From NCBI RefSeq assembly GCF_016758175.1, contig NZ_QYAB01000001.1, positions 1,653,850 through 1,717,849 of the forward strand: 64,000 nucleotides of DNA, given 5' to 3'. The position numbers and the translations under genes were made by a program. Of the stretch, positions 31,990-40,759 are shown piece after piece (within the stretch, counting starts at the first letter, position 1; each line of letters begins with the position of its first letter). This DNA comes from Leucobacter zeae (GTDB lineage: Bacteria > Actinomycetota > Actinomycetes > Actinomycetales > Microbacteriaceae). The notes below the pieces were generated by a model, which saw nothing but the letters and a program-made list of their open reading frames with translations, ran no database searches and had not been told where the DNA came from.

Positions 31990-34575
31990 TTACGCCTCCT
32001 GGTCCGCGGCCTGCGCACGCAGCGTGCGCTCGACGCCCGCGAGGTGCTCGGAGACCATGCGCTGCAGCGCGGCCGGGGCGGCGGAGTTCGCCGCGAGCCA
32101 GGCCTCGGCGGCCTCGGCGAGCGCGGCGTTCGCGAGCGGTGCTGGGAAGAACCCCTCCACCAGCTCCTCGACGATCTGGTAGCTGCGCGACTCCCAGATC
32201 GGCAGCAGCGACGCGAAGAAGCGATCGACGAAGGGGACGAGCAGCGAGCGGTCGACGGCGCGGGTGAACCCGAGACCCGTGGCGCGCACGATCGCGTTCG
32301 GCTGCTCGCTCGACTCCCACACCAGATCCCAGGCCGCGGTCTTCGCCTCGGCGCTGGGGAGTGCGGCGCGGGCGTGCGCCGCGGACTGGTTGCCCGAGGC
32401 CGTGCGGTCCTCTGCGAGACGATCCTCGATCTGCTGCGGGGTCGCCCGTCCGCCGGCGGCCAGCGCGATGAGGAGCTCCCACCCGAGGTCGGTGTCGATA
32501 TCGAGACCGTCCAGCGGGACCGAGCCGTCGAAGAGCGCCTGCACGGTGTCGAGCTGCTCGTCGGTCGCGGCTAGCTGCCCGAACGACTTCACGAACTGGA
32601 ACTGGCGATCCGACCCGGGCTCGGCGTCCACTGCGAGCCGCCAGAGCGCATCGGCGACGCGCTCGAGCGTCGCGTCGCGCCGTTCGGGGGAGACGTAGCT
32701 CGAGGCCGCGAGCAGCAACTGGCCGAGCACGGTGCGCAGCGTGGTCGACGCATCCTCTTCGCCGATGTGGGCGAGCACGATGTCGATGAAGCGCGAGGCG
32801 GGGAACTCGGCGTCGCGCGTCGCGTCCCAGAGCGTGCCCCAGAGAAGCGCGCGGGCGAGCGAATCGTCGAGGTCGCCGAGGTGCGCGGCCGCGGTGGCGA
32901 GCGACCGCTCGTCGAGGCGGATCTTGGCGTACGTCAGATCGTCGTCGTTCAGCAGCAGCAGGTCGGGCTGTGCGACGCCAGCGAGCTCGGCGACCTCGGT
33001 GGATTCGCCGGCCACATCGAGCTCGATGCGCTGCGTGCGGCGCAGGGCCCCGTCGTCGATCGAGTAGAGCCCGACCGCGATGCGGTGCGGACGGATCGTC
33101 GGGTACGCGTCGATCGCGGTCTGGGCGATGCTGAAGGAGCGGTAGCGGCCGTCATCGTCGAGCTCGAAAACCGGGCGGAGGGTGTTCACGCCGGCGGTCT
33201 CAAGCCAGAGCTTCGACCACTCGGCGAGGTCGCGGCCGGACTGCGCCTCGAGCTCGGCCAGCAGGTCAGGCAGCTCGGTGTTGGAGTGGTGGTGCTTGAC
33301 GAAGTAGTCGTGCACGCCGCGCATGAACGGCTCGCGCCCGACCCATGCGACGAGCTGCTTGAGCACCGACGCGCCCTTCGCATAGGTGATGCCGTCGAAG
33401 TTCGTCATCACATCCTCGAGGTCGCGGATCTCGGCGACGATCGGGTGCGTCGAGGGCAGCTGATCCTGCCGGTAGGCCCAGGACTTCTCGGAGGCCGCGA
33501 AGGTCGTCCAGCAGTCGGACCACTCGGTGGCCTCGGCGACGCCGAGGGTCGACATGTACTCGGCGAACGACTCGTTGAGCCACAGGTCGTTCCACCAGCG
33601 CATGGTCACGAGGTCGCCGAACCACATGTGCGCGAGCTCGTGCAGGATCGTGACGACCCGGCGCTCGCGCATGGCGTCGGTGACCTGGCTGCGGAAGACG
33701 TAGGCCTCCGTGAACGTGACCGCGCCGATGTTCTCCATCGCGCCCATGTTGTACTCGGGCACGAACAGCTGGTCGTACTTGTCGAACGGGTAGGCGTAGT
33801 CGAACTGCTCCTCGAAGAACGCGAATCCCTCGCGGGTCTTGTCGAAGATGTAGTCGGAGTCGAGGTACTGCCCGAGCGACTCGCGGCAGAAGACGCCGAG
33901 CGGGATCGTGCGGCCGTCGCGGCTCGTGAGCTCGGAGCGCACGACGCGATACGGTCCCGCGATGAGCGCGGTGATGTAGCTGGACATGACTGGCGTGGGC
34001 TCGAACGACCAGGTCGCGATCTCCTGCTCGGCCCAATCGGCACCCTGGGCCGCGGCCTTCGTGCCCGCAGCGACGGGCTCGGGGGTGGGCTGGTTGCTGA
34101 CGACCTGCCAGCGCGCGGGCGCGGTGATCGTGAACGAGAACGTCGCCTTGAGGTCGGGCTGCTCGAACACCGGGAACATGCGGCGCGAGTCGGGCACCTC
34201 GAACTGCGAGTACAGGTAGACCTCGCCATCGACCGGGTCGACGAAGCGGTGCAGCCCCTCGCCAGTGTTGGTGTAGCGCTGGGTCGAGGCGATCACGAGC
34301 ACGTTCTCGGCGGCGAGACCGGGGAGCGCGATCCGCGAATCCGCGAAGACCTCGGCCGTGTCGAGCGGGACGCCGTTGAGCTCGACGCGCTCGACCGAGT
34401 CTGCGATGAGGTCGATGAAGCTCGCGGCGCCCGGCTCTGCCGTGAAGCGCACGGTCGTGACTGCCGCGAAGGTGTCGGCGCCGGTCGTGAGGTCGAGCGC
34501 GACGTCGTAGTGCTCGGTCGAGAGGACGCGTGCGCGTTCCTGGGCTTCTGCGCGGGTGAGATTGGTTCCGGGCAC
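31990..34575 (-). CDS. pepN: Aminopeptidase N
   Basis: An M1 zinc aminopeptidase of 861 residues, full length. It has the substrate-binding GAMEN motif (YNMGAMENIGAVTFTEAYVF) and the zinc site HELAHMWFGDLVTMRWWNDLWLNESFAEY (HExxH-x18-E). The long C-terminal helical ERAP1-like domain ends in QRMVSEHLAGVERTLRAQAADQEA. GTG start with AAGGAG 6 bases before it. It leads the pepN - mscS - glbO unit. Confidence 0.97.
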   Translation of the reverse strand: MPGTNLTRAEAQERARVLSTEHYDVALDLTTGADTFAAVTTVRFTAEPGAASFIDLIADSVERVELNGVPLDTAEVFADSRIALPGLAAENVLVIASTQRYTNTGEGLHRFVDPVDGEVYLYSQFEVPDSRRMFPVFEQPDLKATFSFTITAPARWQVVSNQPTPEPVAAGTKAAAQGADWAEQEIATWSFEPTPVMSSYITALIAGPYRVVRSELTSRDGRTIPLGVFCRESLGQYLDSDYIFDKTREGFAFFEEQFDYAYPFDKYDQLFVPEYNMGAMENIGAVTFTEAYVFRSQVTDAMRERRVVTILHELAHMWFGDLVTMRWWNDLWLNESFAEYMSTLGVAEATEWSDCWTTFAASEKSWAYRQDQLPSTHPIVAEIRDLEDVMTNFDGITYAKGASVLKQLVAWVGREPFMRGVHDYFVKHHHSNTELPDLLAELEAQSGRDLAEWSKLWLETAGVNTLRPVFELDDDGRYRSFSIAQTAIDAYPTIRPHRIAVGLYSIDDGALRRTQRIELDVAGESTEVAELAGVAQPDLLLLNDDDLTYAKIRLDERSLATAAAHLGDLDDSLARALLWGTLWDATRDAEFPASRFIDIVLAHIGEEDASTTLRTVLGQLLLAASSYVSPERRDATLERVADALWRLAVDAEPGSDRQFQFVKSFGQLAATDEQLDTVQALFDGSVPLDGLDIDTDLGWELLIALAAGGRATPQQIEDRLAEDRTASGNQSAAHARAALPSAEAKTAAWDLVWESSEQPNAIVRATGLGFTRAVDRSLLVPFVDRFFASLLPIWESRSYQIVEELVEGFFPAPLANAALAEAAEAWLAANSAAPAALQRMVSEHLAGVERTLRAQAADQEA

Positions 34576-34751
34576 GGAGTCTCCTTGTGGGAAGTCGAGT
34601 GGACGGGAGCGGGCGCCCGATCCGGACCCCGCTGAACATCCATAGCCTATGCCCGCAAGCTCTGTCGCTGCTCAGCGTCCGGCGGCGCGCGCGTCGGTGG
34701 AATCGAGTCGGCTCAGGGGCCGCGAGCGGACGACCCGGGTAGGCTGTGCGC

Positions 34752-35369
34752 ATGAGCACCGAAGCGCCCTCAGCATCTCCCGTCGTCGAGTTCTACTTCG
34801 ACCCGATCTGCCCCTGGTGCTGGATGACCAGCAGGTGGGTGCACGAGGTCGCTTCAGTGCGCGGTTTCCAGGTGGCGTGGAAGCCCATCAGCCTCGAGAT
34901 CATCAACGAGGGCAACGACGCGAGCGACCACGCGGAGGGGCACCGGCAGGGCAAGCGGATGGGACAGGTCGCGATCGCGGCCAGCAATGCAGCGGGATCC
35001 GCGGCGGCAGGGGCGCTCTACACGGAGCTGGGAACCCGCATCCACCCGGGCGGCCGCGAGGACTACGACGCGATCATCGCGGAGTCCCTCGCCGCGGTCG
35101 ACGGCCTCACCGCGGAACTCGCCTCCGCCGCGGACGACGCCGACGACGCGCAGCTGCGCGAGAACACCGGCCACGCCCTCGATATCGCGGGACCGGACGT
35201 CGGGGTGCCGATCATCTCGGTCGACGGCAACGCCTTCTTCGGCCCGGTCGTCACCCCCGCGCCGACCGGAGCCGACGCGCTCCGGCTCTGGGACGGCATC
35301 GTGGCCGCGGCGAGCGTTCCCGGATTCTACGAGCTCAAGCGCGGCCGCACCCGCGGCCCGCAGTTCTAA
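34752..35369 (+). CDS. DsbA family protein (FrnE/nitroreductase-associated type)
   Basis: A 205-residue thioredoxin-fold protein. The CPWC motif in VVEFYFDPICPWCWMTSRWV (about residues 17-21) and the cis-proline-containing strand VGVPIISVDGNAFFGPVVTP mark the DsbA fold. A helical insertion fills residues 60-150. No signal peptide, so it is cytoplasmic. ATG 34752 lies 6 bases after TAGGCT (34740-34745), consistent with a leaderless transcript. In actinobacteria these proteins sit near mycothiol and aminopeptidase genes; a cytosolic oxidoreductase role is inferred. Confidence 0.88.
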   Translation: MSTEAPSASPVVEFYFDPICPWCWMTSRWVHEVASVRGFQVAWKPISLEIINEGNDASDHAEGHRQGKRMGQVAIAASNAAGSAAAGALYTELGTRIHPGGREDYDAIIAESLAAVDGLTAELASAADDADDAQLRENTGHALDIAGPDVGVPIISVDGNAFFGPVVTPAPTGADALRLWDGIVAAASVPGFYELKRGRTRGPQF

Positions 35370-35457
35370 GAGCCTCCGTGAGGCGCAAGCGGGCGCAGCC
35401 CCGTCCGCGCTCGAGACTGCGTCCGCACCTGAGCCCGATCCTGTGGCGCTCCTGCAG

Positions 35458-35519
35458 CACCGATTCACGATCCGACTATCGATCCTCGGCGAAACCGGTC
35501 GTCGGATCGTGAATCGGTG
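35458..35519. repeat. Long intergenic inverted repeat
   Basis: Perfect 19-base arms (35458-35476 and 35501-35519) with a 24-base loop, in the 230-base gap between the DsbA-like gene and rpiB. The arms are less GC-rich than the surroundings. The end TCGGTGGGCG recurs at the end of the large palindrome at 57531-57590. Possibly a terminator or a small repeat family. Confidence 0.6.
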
Positions 35520-35599
35520 GGCGAAGGGACACGCGCCCGGGCCTGCGCCCGATCCCGCGGAGTCCCGGAGCCGCTCGCGGCTTCGCTAGAATCGACCCC

Positions 35600-36091
35600 A
35601 TGCGCCTTCACGTAGCCACGGACCACGCCGGACTCGAGTTCAGCCAGCAGCTGCAGCAGCACCTGCGCGATCAGGGGCACGAGGTCATCGATCACGGCCC
35701 CGAGGCGTACGACGCCCTCGACGACTATCCCTCGTTCTGCATCAACGCGGCGCTCGGCGTGGCGCGCGACGAGCGCGACGGCGTCGAGGCGCTCGGGATC
35801 GTCTTCGGCGGGTCGGGCAACGGCGAGCAGATCGCCGCGAACAAGGTTGAAGGGATCCGCGCCGCGCTCGTCTGGAACGACTCGACCGCGACGCTCGCGC
35901 GCGAGCACAACAACGCGAACGTGATCTCGATCGGTGCGCGGCAGCACCCGGTCGAGGACGCGATCCGCTTCATCGAGCTGTTCGTCGGCACGCCGTTCCC
36001 GGGCGACGAGCGCCACGTTCGCCGCATCGCCCAGCTCGGCGAGTACGAGCGCACCGGCGCGATCGCCGGCAAGCAGGTGGACGCGCTCTAG
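35600..36091 (+). CDS. rpiB: Ribose-5-phosphate isomerase B
   Basis: Interconverts ribulose-5-P and ribose-5-P. The 163 residues carry the RpiB/LacAB pattern: RLHVATDHAGLEF, LGIVFGGSGNGEQIAANKVEGIRAALVW (here Ser-Gly-Asn-Gly in place of the catalytic-Cys loop CGTGIG of E. coli RpiB, as in mycobacterial enzymes), and HNNANVISIGARQ. ATG 35600 lies 7 bases after TAGAAT (35587-35592): probable leaderless mRNA. The next gene starts inside the stop codon. Confidence 0.94.
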   Translation: MRLHVATDHAGLEFSQQLQQHLRDQGHEVIDHGPEAYDALDDYPSFCINAALGVARDERDGVEALGIVFGGSGNGEQIAANKVEGIRAALVWNDSTATLAREHNNANVISIGARQHPVEDAIRFIELFVGTPFPGDERHVRRIAQLGEYERTGAIAGKQVDAL

Positions 36092-37095
36092 TGCCCGAGG
36101 GACACTCCGTACACCGCATCGCGCGCCAGTTCGCGGCGAACTTCGTCGGCACTGCGCCCGAGGTGACGAGCCCGCAGGGCCGTTTCGCCCAGGGCGCGGC
36201 CCAGTTGACGGGGCGCGAGATGACCGATGCGCGCGCGGTCGGCAAGCAGATGTTCCTCGAGTTCTCGGAGGATCGTTGGCTGCGGGTGCACCTCGGGATC
36301 TACGGAGCGTGGGACTTCGCGGGCGACGTGCGCGTCGACCCGTCGATCCAGATCCACGGGTACACGCCGGGGCACTCGAAGCTCGGGCAGACGGGGGAGT
36401 ACTCCCGGGCCGACGGCGCGCGGGCGGTGGATCGGGACGCCGAGGACTCGGTGACCTCGATCGGCGCGCCGCGTCGCACGCGCGTGCGGATGGCCGAGGC
36501 CGACCGCGAGACCGATGCCGGGTCGGTCTTCCCGCCCGAGCCCGTCGGGCAGGTGCGCGTGCGCCTGCTGAACGACCGGGTGTGCGCCGATCTGCGCGGT
36601 CCGACGGCGTGCGAGGTGCTCACCCCCGCGGAGGTCGACGCCGTCATGCTGAAGCTCGGGCCCGATCCCGCGAACGCCAATACGCCGGCCGAGCGGCGCC
36701 GCTTCGTGGAGCGCGCGGGCAAGAAGCGCACCCCGATCGGCCTCGTGCTCATGGACCAGTCCGTCGTGGCCGGGATCGGCAACGTCTACCGGGCCGAGAT
36801 GCTCTTCCGAGCCGGGCTGGACCCGCACACGCCGGCGAACTCCCTCGACCGCACGGTGCTCGAGGCGCTGTGGGACGACTGGGCGGATCTGCTCGAGACC
36901 GGCATCACTGTCGGGCAGATGATGACGATCGACGGGCTCGAGGGCGACGCCTACCGCCGCGCGCTCGAGGAGCGGGACGAGCGGCACTGGGTGTACAAGC
37001 TCGAGGGCACGCCGTGCAAACGGTGCGGCACGAACATCGCGCTCGAGGAGTTCGGCGCCCGCAAGCTCTACTGGTGCCCCGGCTGCCAGACCTGA
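36091..37095 (+). CDS. nei: Fpg/Nei family DNA glycosylase (endonuclease VIII-like)
   Basis: A base-excision glycosylase and AP lyase of 334 residues. After removal of the initiator residue the N-terminus is PEGHSVHRIA, the Pro1-Glu2 catalytic start of Fpg/Nei; GHSV is typical of actinobacterial Nei proteins. The H2TH region lies around VVAGIGNVYRAEMLFRAGLDPHTP. The C-terminal zinc finger is CKRCGTNIALEEFGARKLYWCPGC. GTG 36091 overlaps the rpiB TAG by one base, so the two are coupled. Confidence 0.94.
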   Translation: MPEGHSVHRIARQFAANFVGTAPEVTSPQGRFAQGAAQLTGREMTDARAVGKQMFLEFSEDRWLRVHLGIYGAWDFAGDVRVDPSIQIHGYTPGHSKLGQTGEYSRADGARAVDRDAEDSVTSIGAPRRTRVRMAEADRETDAGSVFPPEPVGQVRVRLLNDRVCADLRGPTACEVLTPAEVDAVMLKLGPDPANANTPAERRRFVERAGKKRTPIGLVLMDQSVVAGIGNVYRAEMLFRAGLDPHTPANSLDRTVLEALWDDWADLLETGITVGQMMTIDGLEGDAYRRALEERDERHWVYKLEGTPCKRCGTNIALEEFGARKLYWCPGCQT

Positions 37096-37140
37096 GGCGT
37101 TCGACCGGGCCGGCCGGGTTCGCCGCGCCCGACGCCCACG

Positions 37141-39309
37141 CTATCCGACCGACGCGAGCGCGAAGGGCAGCACCGAAGACGCGCCGGCGCGCCGGAGTAG
37201 ACGCGACGCGACCGTGAGCGTCCAGCGACTGTCGACGAGGTCGTCCACGAGCAGGATCGGTCCGTCGCAGGCGGCGACGCGCTCGGCGAGGTCGGTGCCG
37301 ACATCGAAGCGCCCCCAGACCGAGGCCAGTCGGAATGCGCTGTTGCCGCCGGGTCCGGTGATCGGCACCTGCGGGTCGACGTCGAGCATGCCCAGCAGCG
37401 GCAGTCGGCCCTTCTCCGCGATCGCGGAGGCGGTGCTCGCGACGAGGCGCGGACGGGTCAGGGACGGCATCGCAACGACTCCCACCGGCCGCTGCTCCCA
37501 GGGCCAGTCGCGCAGCGTCGCGATCACGCCGTCGAGCAGGCGGGTGTCGATCTCCTGGTCGGGAGCGCCCGCTGCGAAGCGCGCACGCAGCGGCCCGCCC
37601 CATCCGAGATCGGTGAGGCGCGCGATCGCGCGGCCGGGCTCGGGACGTTCGTCGACGGGGATCCGCCCCTTGGCAGGGATGCCCCGTCGGTCCGCGCCCG
37701 TCGGCCACATGCCGCGCGGATCGATCGGCACGCCGGTCTCCTGCAGCCTGCCGCTCGCCCGATGCCGGGCGGCATCGGGCAGGTCGATCGGATACCACGG
37801 GCCCGCGCACACGTCGCACCGCCTGCAGGGGGCGGCAGCGGGATCGTCGAGGCTGAGCTGCAGCAGCTCCATGCGGCAACGCTCGCCGCGCTCGTACTCG
37901 AGCATCGTGCGCTGCTCGCGCTCACGCGCCTCGGCGATCCGCGCATAGCGTTCGGCGTCGTAGACCCACGGCGCACCCGTCGCGACCCATCCTCCCTGCA
38001 CCCGGCGAACGGCCCCGTCGACGTCGAGCACCTTGAGCAGGAGCTCGAGCGGCGTGCGCCTGATATCGACCCTCGCTTCGAGCGCGGGCGTCGACAGCGG
38101 TGCGTCGCCGAGCGCCGCGATGACCGCCGCCGCGCGATCCGGATCCGGCATCGAGGCCGTCGCGAAGTAGCGCCAGATCTCGACGTCCTCCGGGCCAGGC
38201 AGCAGGAGCACCTCGGCGTGCTGCGCGCGTGCGGCATCGGGGGCTCCGGTGTGCTCGAGCGCTCGCCCGGCGCGGCCGACCTGCTGGTAGTAGGCGACGG
38301 GCGACGCCGGTGCGCCGACGTTGACCACGAAGCCGAGGTCGGGCTTGTCGAACCCCATGCCGAGCGCGCTCGTCGCGACGAGCGCCTTCACCTCGTTCGC
38401 CTTGAGCGCGGCTTCGAGCCGCTCGCGCTCCTCCGGGTCGGTGCGTCCCGTGTAGGACGCGACCGGGTACCCGGCGTCGCGCAGCAGCAGCGCGATGTCC
38501 TCGGCGGCCGAGACCGTCAGCGCGTAGACGATCCCGCTGCCCGGAAGGGAGCCGAGGTGAGCGACGAGCCAGGCGAGGCGGTCCTGCGCAGCGGGCAGCC
38601 GCAGACACCCCAGGCGGAGGGCGTCGCGGGCGAGCGAGCCTCGGAGCGTCAGCACGCGATCGCCGAGCTGCGCCGCGACATCCTCGACGACCCGGGCGTT
38701 CGCCGTGGCGGTCGTCGCGAGCACCGGGACGTCGGGACGCAGGTCGTCGAGCAGTCCCGCGATCCGACGGTAGTCGGGTCTGAAGTCGTGACCCCAATCG
38801 GAGATGCAGTGCGCCTCGTCGACCACGACGAGCCCGACCCTCGCGAGGAGCCCCGGTAGCTCCCGCTCGCGGAATCGCGGGTTGTTGAGTCGTTCGGGGG
38901 AGACGAGCAGCACGTCGATCTCGTCGGCGGCGAGGCGGGCCGAGACCTCGTCCCAGTCGTCGGAGGTCGCCGAGTTCATGGCGGCTGCGCGCACGCCCGC
39001 TCGCTCTGCCGCGGCGACCTGATCGCGCATGAGCGCGAGGAGCGGCGAGATGAGCAGCGTCGGTCCGGCTCCGCGGGCGCGCAGCAGTGCCGTCGCGACG
39101 AAGTAGACCGCCGACTTGCCCCAGCCGGTGCGCTGCACGACGAGCGCGCGACGGTGCTCGTCGACGAGCGCCGAGACCGCCTCGAACTGGCCGTCGTGGA
39201 ACTCGGCGTCCGCCCTGCGGGTGAGGGCGCGGAGCAGGCCGAGGGCCTCGTCCCGAGTGGTTCCGGTGTTCGCGTGCATGTCACCGATGATGCCAGGCGC
39301 CTCCGACAT
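37141..39309 (-). CDS. RecQ-type helicase fused to a phosphoribosyltransferase-like domain
   Basis: A 722-residue protein. Helicase motifs: GWGKSAVYF (Walker A), VVVDEAHCISDWGHDFRPDY (DEAH box), TTATANARV, and the second RecA lobe with VATSALGMGFDKPDLGFVVNVGAPASPVAYYQQVGRAGR. A zinc-binding region CRMELLQ..CRRCDVC follows. After about residue 590 comes a PRTase-like domain with GPILLVDDLVDSRWTLTVASRLLRRAG, the PRPP-loop pattern. The HRDC domain is absent. The fusion is seen in actinobacterial RecQ-like proteins, but its function is unknown. An internal ATG at 39279 (MHANTG) is an alternative start; neither has a clear Shine-Dalgarno. Confidence 0.92.
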   Translation of the reverse strand: MSEAPGIIGDMHANTGTTRDEALGLLRALTRRADAEFHDGQFEAVSALVDEHRRALVVQRTGWGKSAVYFVATALLRARGAGPTLLISPLLALMRDQVAAAERAGVRAAAMNSATSDDWDEVSARLAADEIDVLLVSPERLNNPRFRERELPGLLARVGLVVVDEAHCISDWGHDFRPDYRRIAGLLDDLRPDVPVLATTATANARVVEDVAAQLGDRVLTLRGSLARDALRLGCLRLPAAQDRLAWLVAHLGSLPGSGIVYALTVSAAEDIALLLRDAGYPVASYTGRTDPEERERLEAALKANEVKALVATSALGMGFDKPDLGFVVNVGAPASPVAYYQQVGRAGRALEHTGAPDAARAQHAEVLLLPGPEDVEIWRYFATASMPDPDRAAAVIAALGDAPLSTPALEARVDIRRTPLELLLKVLDVDGAVRRVQGGWVATGAPWVYDAERYARIAEAREREQRTMLEYERGERCRMELLQLSLDDPAAAPCRRCDVCAGPWYPIDLPDAARHRASGRLQETGVPIDPRGMWPTGADRRGIPAKGRIPVDERPEPGRAIARLTDLGWGGPLRARFAAGAPDQEIDTRLLDGVIATLRDWPWEQRPVGVVAMPSLTRPRLVASTASAIAEKGRLPLLGMLDVDPQVPITGPGGNSAFRLASVWGRFDVGTDLAERVAACDGPILLVDDLVDSRWTLTVASRLLRRAGASSVLPFALASVG

Positions 39310-39412
39310 TCCGGGGCCGCGGGCGTCGACCGGGAACGGGAGTCTCGCGACACGCCGCGCGCCGCCGCACGCGATTCCGGTTGCGCTCCGGATCTATGGC
39401 ATAATTGATCCT

Positions 39413-39527
39413 TGTGCCACGGTGCGGTACTGCCGCGAGGGTCCGCACGGACCGTGAGCCGAACACCTCAGTACTTTTTTCGATATCCGCGTTCCCGACT
39501 TGCGGCGGGCGCAGAGAGTAGACAATC
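39413..39527 (+). promoter_or_regulatory. Structured rplS leader with U-tract
   Basis: A promoter-like CATAAT lies just upstream (39400-39405). The leader can form GTACTG (39427-39432) with CAGTAC (39469-39474), enclosing hairpin GGTCC-GCAC-GGACC (39440-39453), and T6 (39475-39480) follows the closing arm. A stem followed by a U-run inside a 5' leader looks like an attenuator. It may let L19 regulate its own gene, as ribosomal protein leaders do elsewhere. Not a known L19 leader that I can match. Confidence 0.5.
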
Positions 39528-39872
39528 ATGCAGAAGCTCGACCACGTCGATGCCGCGTCGCTCAAGAGCGACATCCCCGAGTTCCGCGCCGGTGACACCG
39601 TCAAGGTGCACGTCAACATCGTCGAGGGCAACCGCTCGCGTGTCCAGGTGTTCCAGGGCGTCGTGATCTCCCGCCACGGCGAGGGCGTCCGCGAGACCTT
39701 CACCGTGCGCAAGATCAGCTTCCAGGTGGGCGTGGAGCGCAAGTTCCCCGTGCACTCGCCGGCCATCGACAAGATCGAGGTCGTCACCCGGGGTGACGTG
39801 CGCCGTGCGAAGCTCTACTACCTGCGCGGCCTCACCGGCAAGAAGGCCAAGATCAAGGAGAAGCGCTCCTAA
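39528..39872 (+). CDS. rplS: 50S ribosomal protein L19
   Basis: A 114-residue ribosomal protein at the 30S-50S interface. The sequence [97 protein letters not shown] matches L19 throughout. The usual trmD and rimM genes are not just upstream, where recQ lies on the opposite strand. It has its own promoter and long leader and a terminator before lepB. Confidence 0.98.
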   Translation: MQKLDHVDAASLKSDIPEFRAGDTVKVHVNIVEGNRSRVQVFQGVVISRHGEGVRETFTVRKISFQVGVERKFPVHSPAIDKIEVVTRGDVRRAKLYYLRGLTGKKAKIKEKRS

Positions 39873-39917
39873 GCGGACCTGCTTCCGGCGGGTTCGGTGC
39901 ACGGCCCGCGACGCATT

Positions 39918-39958
39918 CAGGCTCCCTCCCATCCTGGGGTGGGAGCCTGAAGTGTTTT
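39918..39958 (+). terminator. rplS terminator
   Basis: Stem CAGGCTCCC...GGGAGCCTG (39918-39949) with an internal mismatch, followed by TGTTTT. It lies 46 bases past the rplS stop. Confidence 0.85.
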
Positions 39959-40023
39959 CACCCGAACATCATCGAGGGCGCGCCGGCGGCGGCCGCCCCG
40001 CAGCATCGACGCAGGAGAGCGGA

Positions 40024-40755
40024 ATGACTGAAACGAGCGCCTCGAGCGAGGGCCGGAAACGGCGCAACGGCATCCTGGGCTTCCTGCGCGACCTGGTCGT
40101 CATCCTGGTCGTGGCCTTCCTGGTCTCGTTCCTGCTGAAGACCTTCCTCGTGCGCAGCTTCTACATCCCGTCGGAGTCGATGGAGAACACGCTCCAGATC
40201 AACGACCGCATCCTCGTGAACCAGCTCGTGCCCGACATGATGGACGTGCAGCGCGGCGACATCGTCGTATTCAAGGACCCGGGCGGGTGGTTGTACCCCC
40301 GCTCCAACACTCCGCCGCAGGGCTTCGAGAAGGTGCTGCAGGCGGTCGGTCTCGCCGCGGACACGAGCCACGAGTACGTCGTGAAGCGCGTGATCGGCGT
40401 CGGCGGCGACCGGGTCGAGTGCTGCGACGCCCAGGGGCGCATCATGGTCAACGGCGTACCTCTGGACGAGCCCTACATCGTCGTCCCCGAGGGCGAGACG
40501 CGCGCTTCGAAGATCGACTTCGACGTGACGGTGCCCCAGGATTCCGTCTGGGTGATGGGCGACAACCGCTACCAGAGCAAGGACTCGCGCTACAACCAGG
40601 ATCAGCCGGGCAAGGGGTTCGTGCCCGAGAGCGAGATCGTCGGCCGCGCCTTCGTGCTGAACTGGCCGCTCAACCGGTTCTCGTGGCTCGGGACTCCCGA
40701 GGGCACCTTCACGGGCGTCGAGGAGGCGCGCTCCGACCGGAACGCCGAGGGCTGA
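40024..40755 (+). CDS. lepB: Signal peptidase I
   Basis: Membrane-bound Ser/Lys peptidase that cleaves Sec and Tat signal peptides. The 243 residues have a cytoplasmic N-terminus, one membrane helix (DLVVILVVAFLVSFLLKTFLV), box B with the catalytic Ser in FYIPSESMENTL, box D with the catalytic Lys in VVKRVIGVGGDRVECC, and box E VWVMGDNRYQSKDSR. ATG 40024 follows AGGAGAG. It is followed 4 bases later by rnhB, a common actinobacterial order (rplS-lepB-rnhB). Confidence 0.97.
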   Translation: MTETSASSEGRKRRNGILGFLRDLVVILVVAFLVSFLLKTFLVRSFYIPSESMENTLQINDRILVNQLVPDMMDVQRGDIVVFKDPGGWLYPRSNTPPQGFEKVLQAVGLAADTSHEYVVKRVIGVGGDRVECCDAQGRIMVNGVPLDEPYIVVPEGETRASKIDFDVTVPQDSVWVMGDNRYQSKDSRYNQDQPGKGFVPESEIVGRAFVLNWPLNRFSWLGTPEGTFTGVEEARSDRNAEG

Positions 40756-40759
40756 GCCG

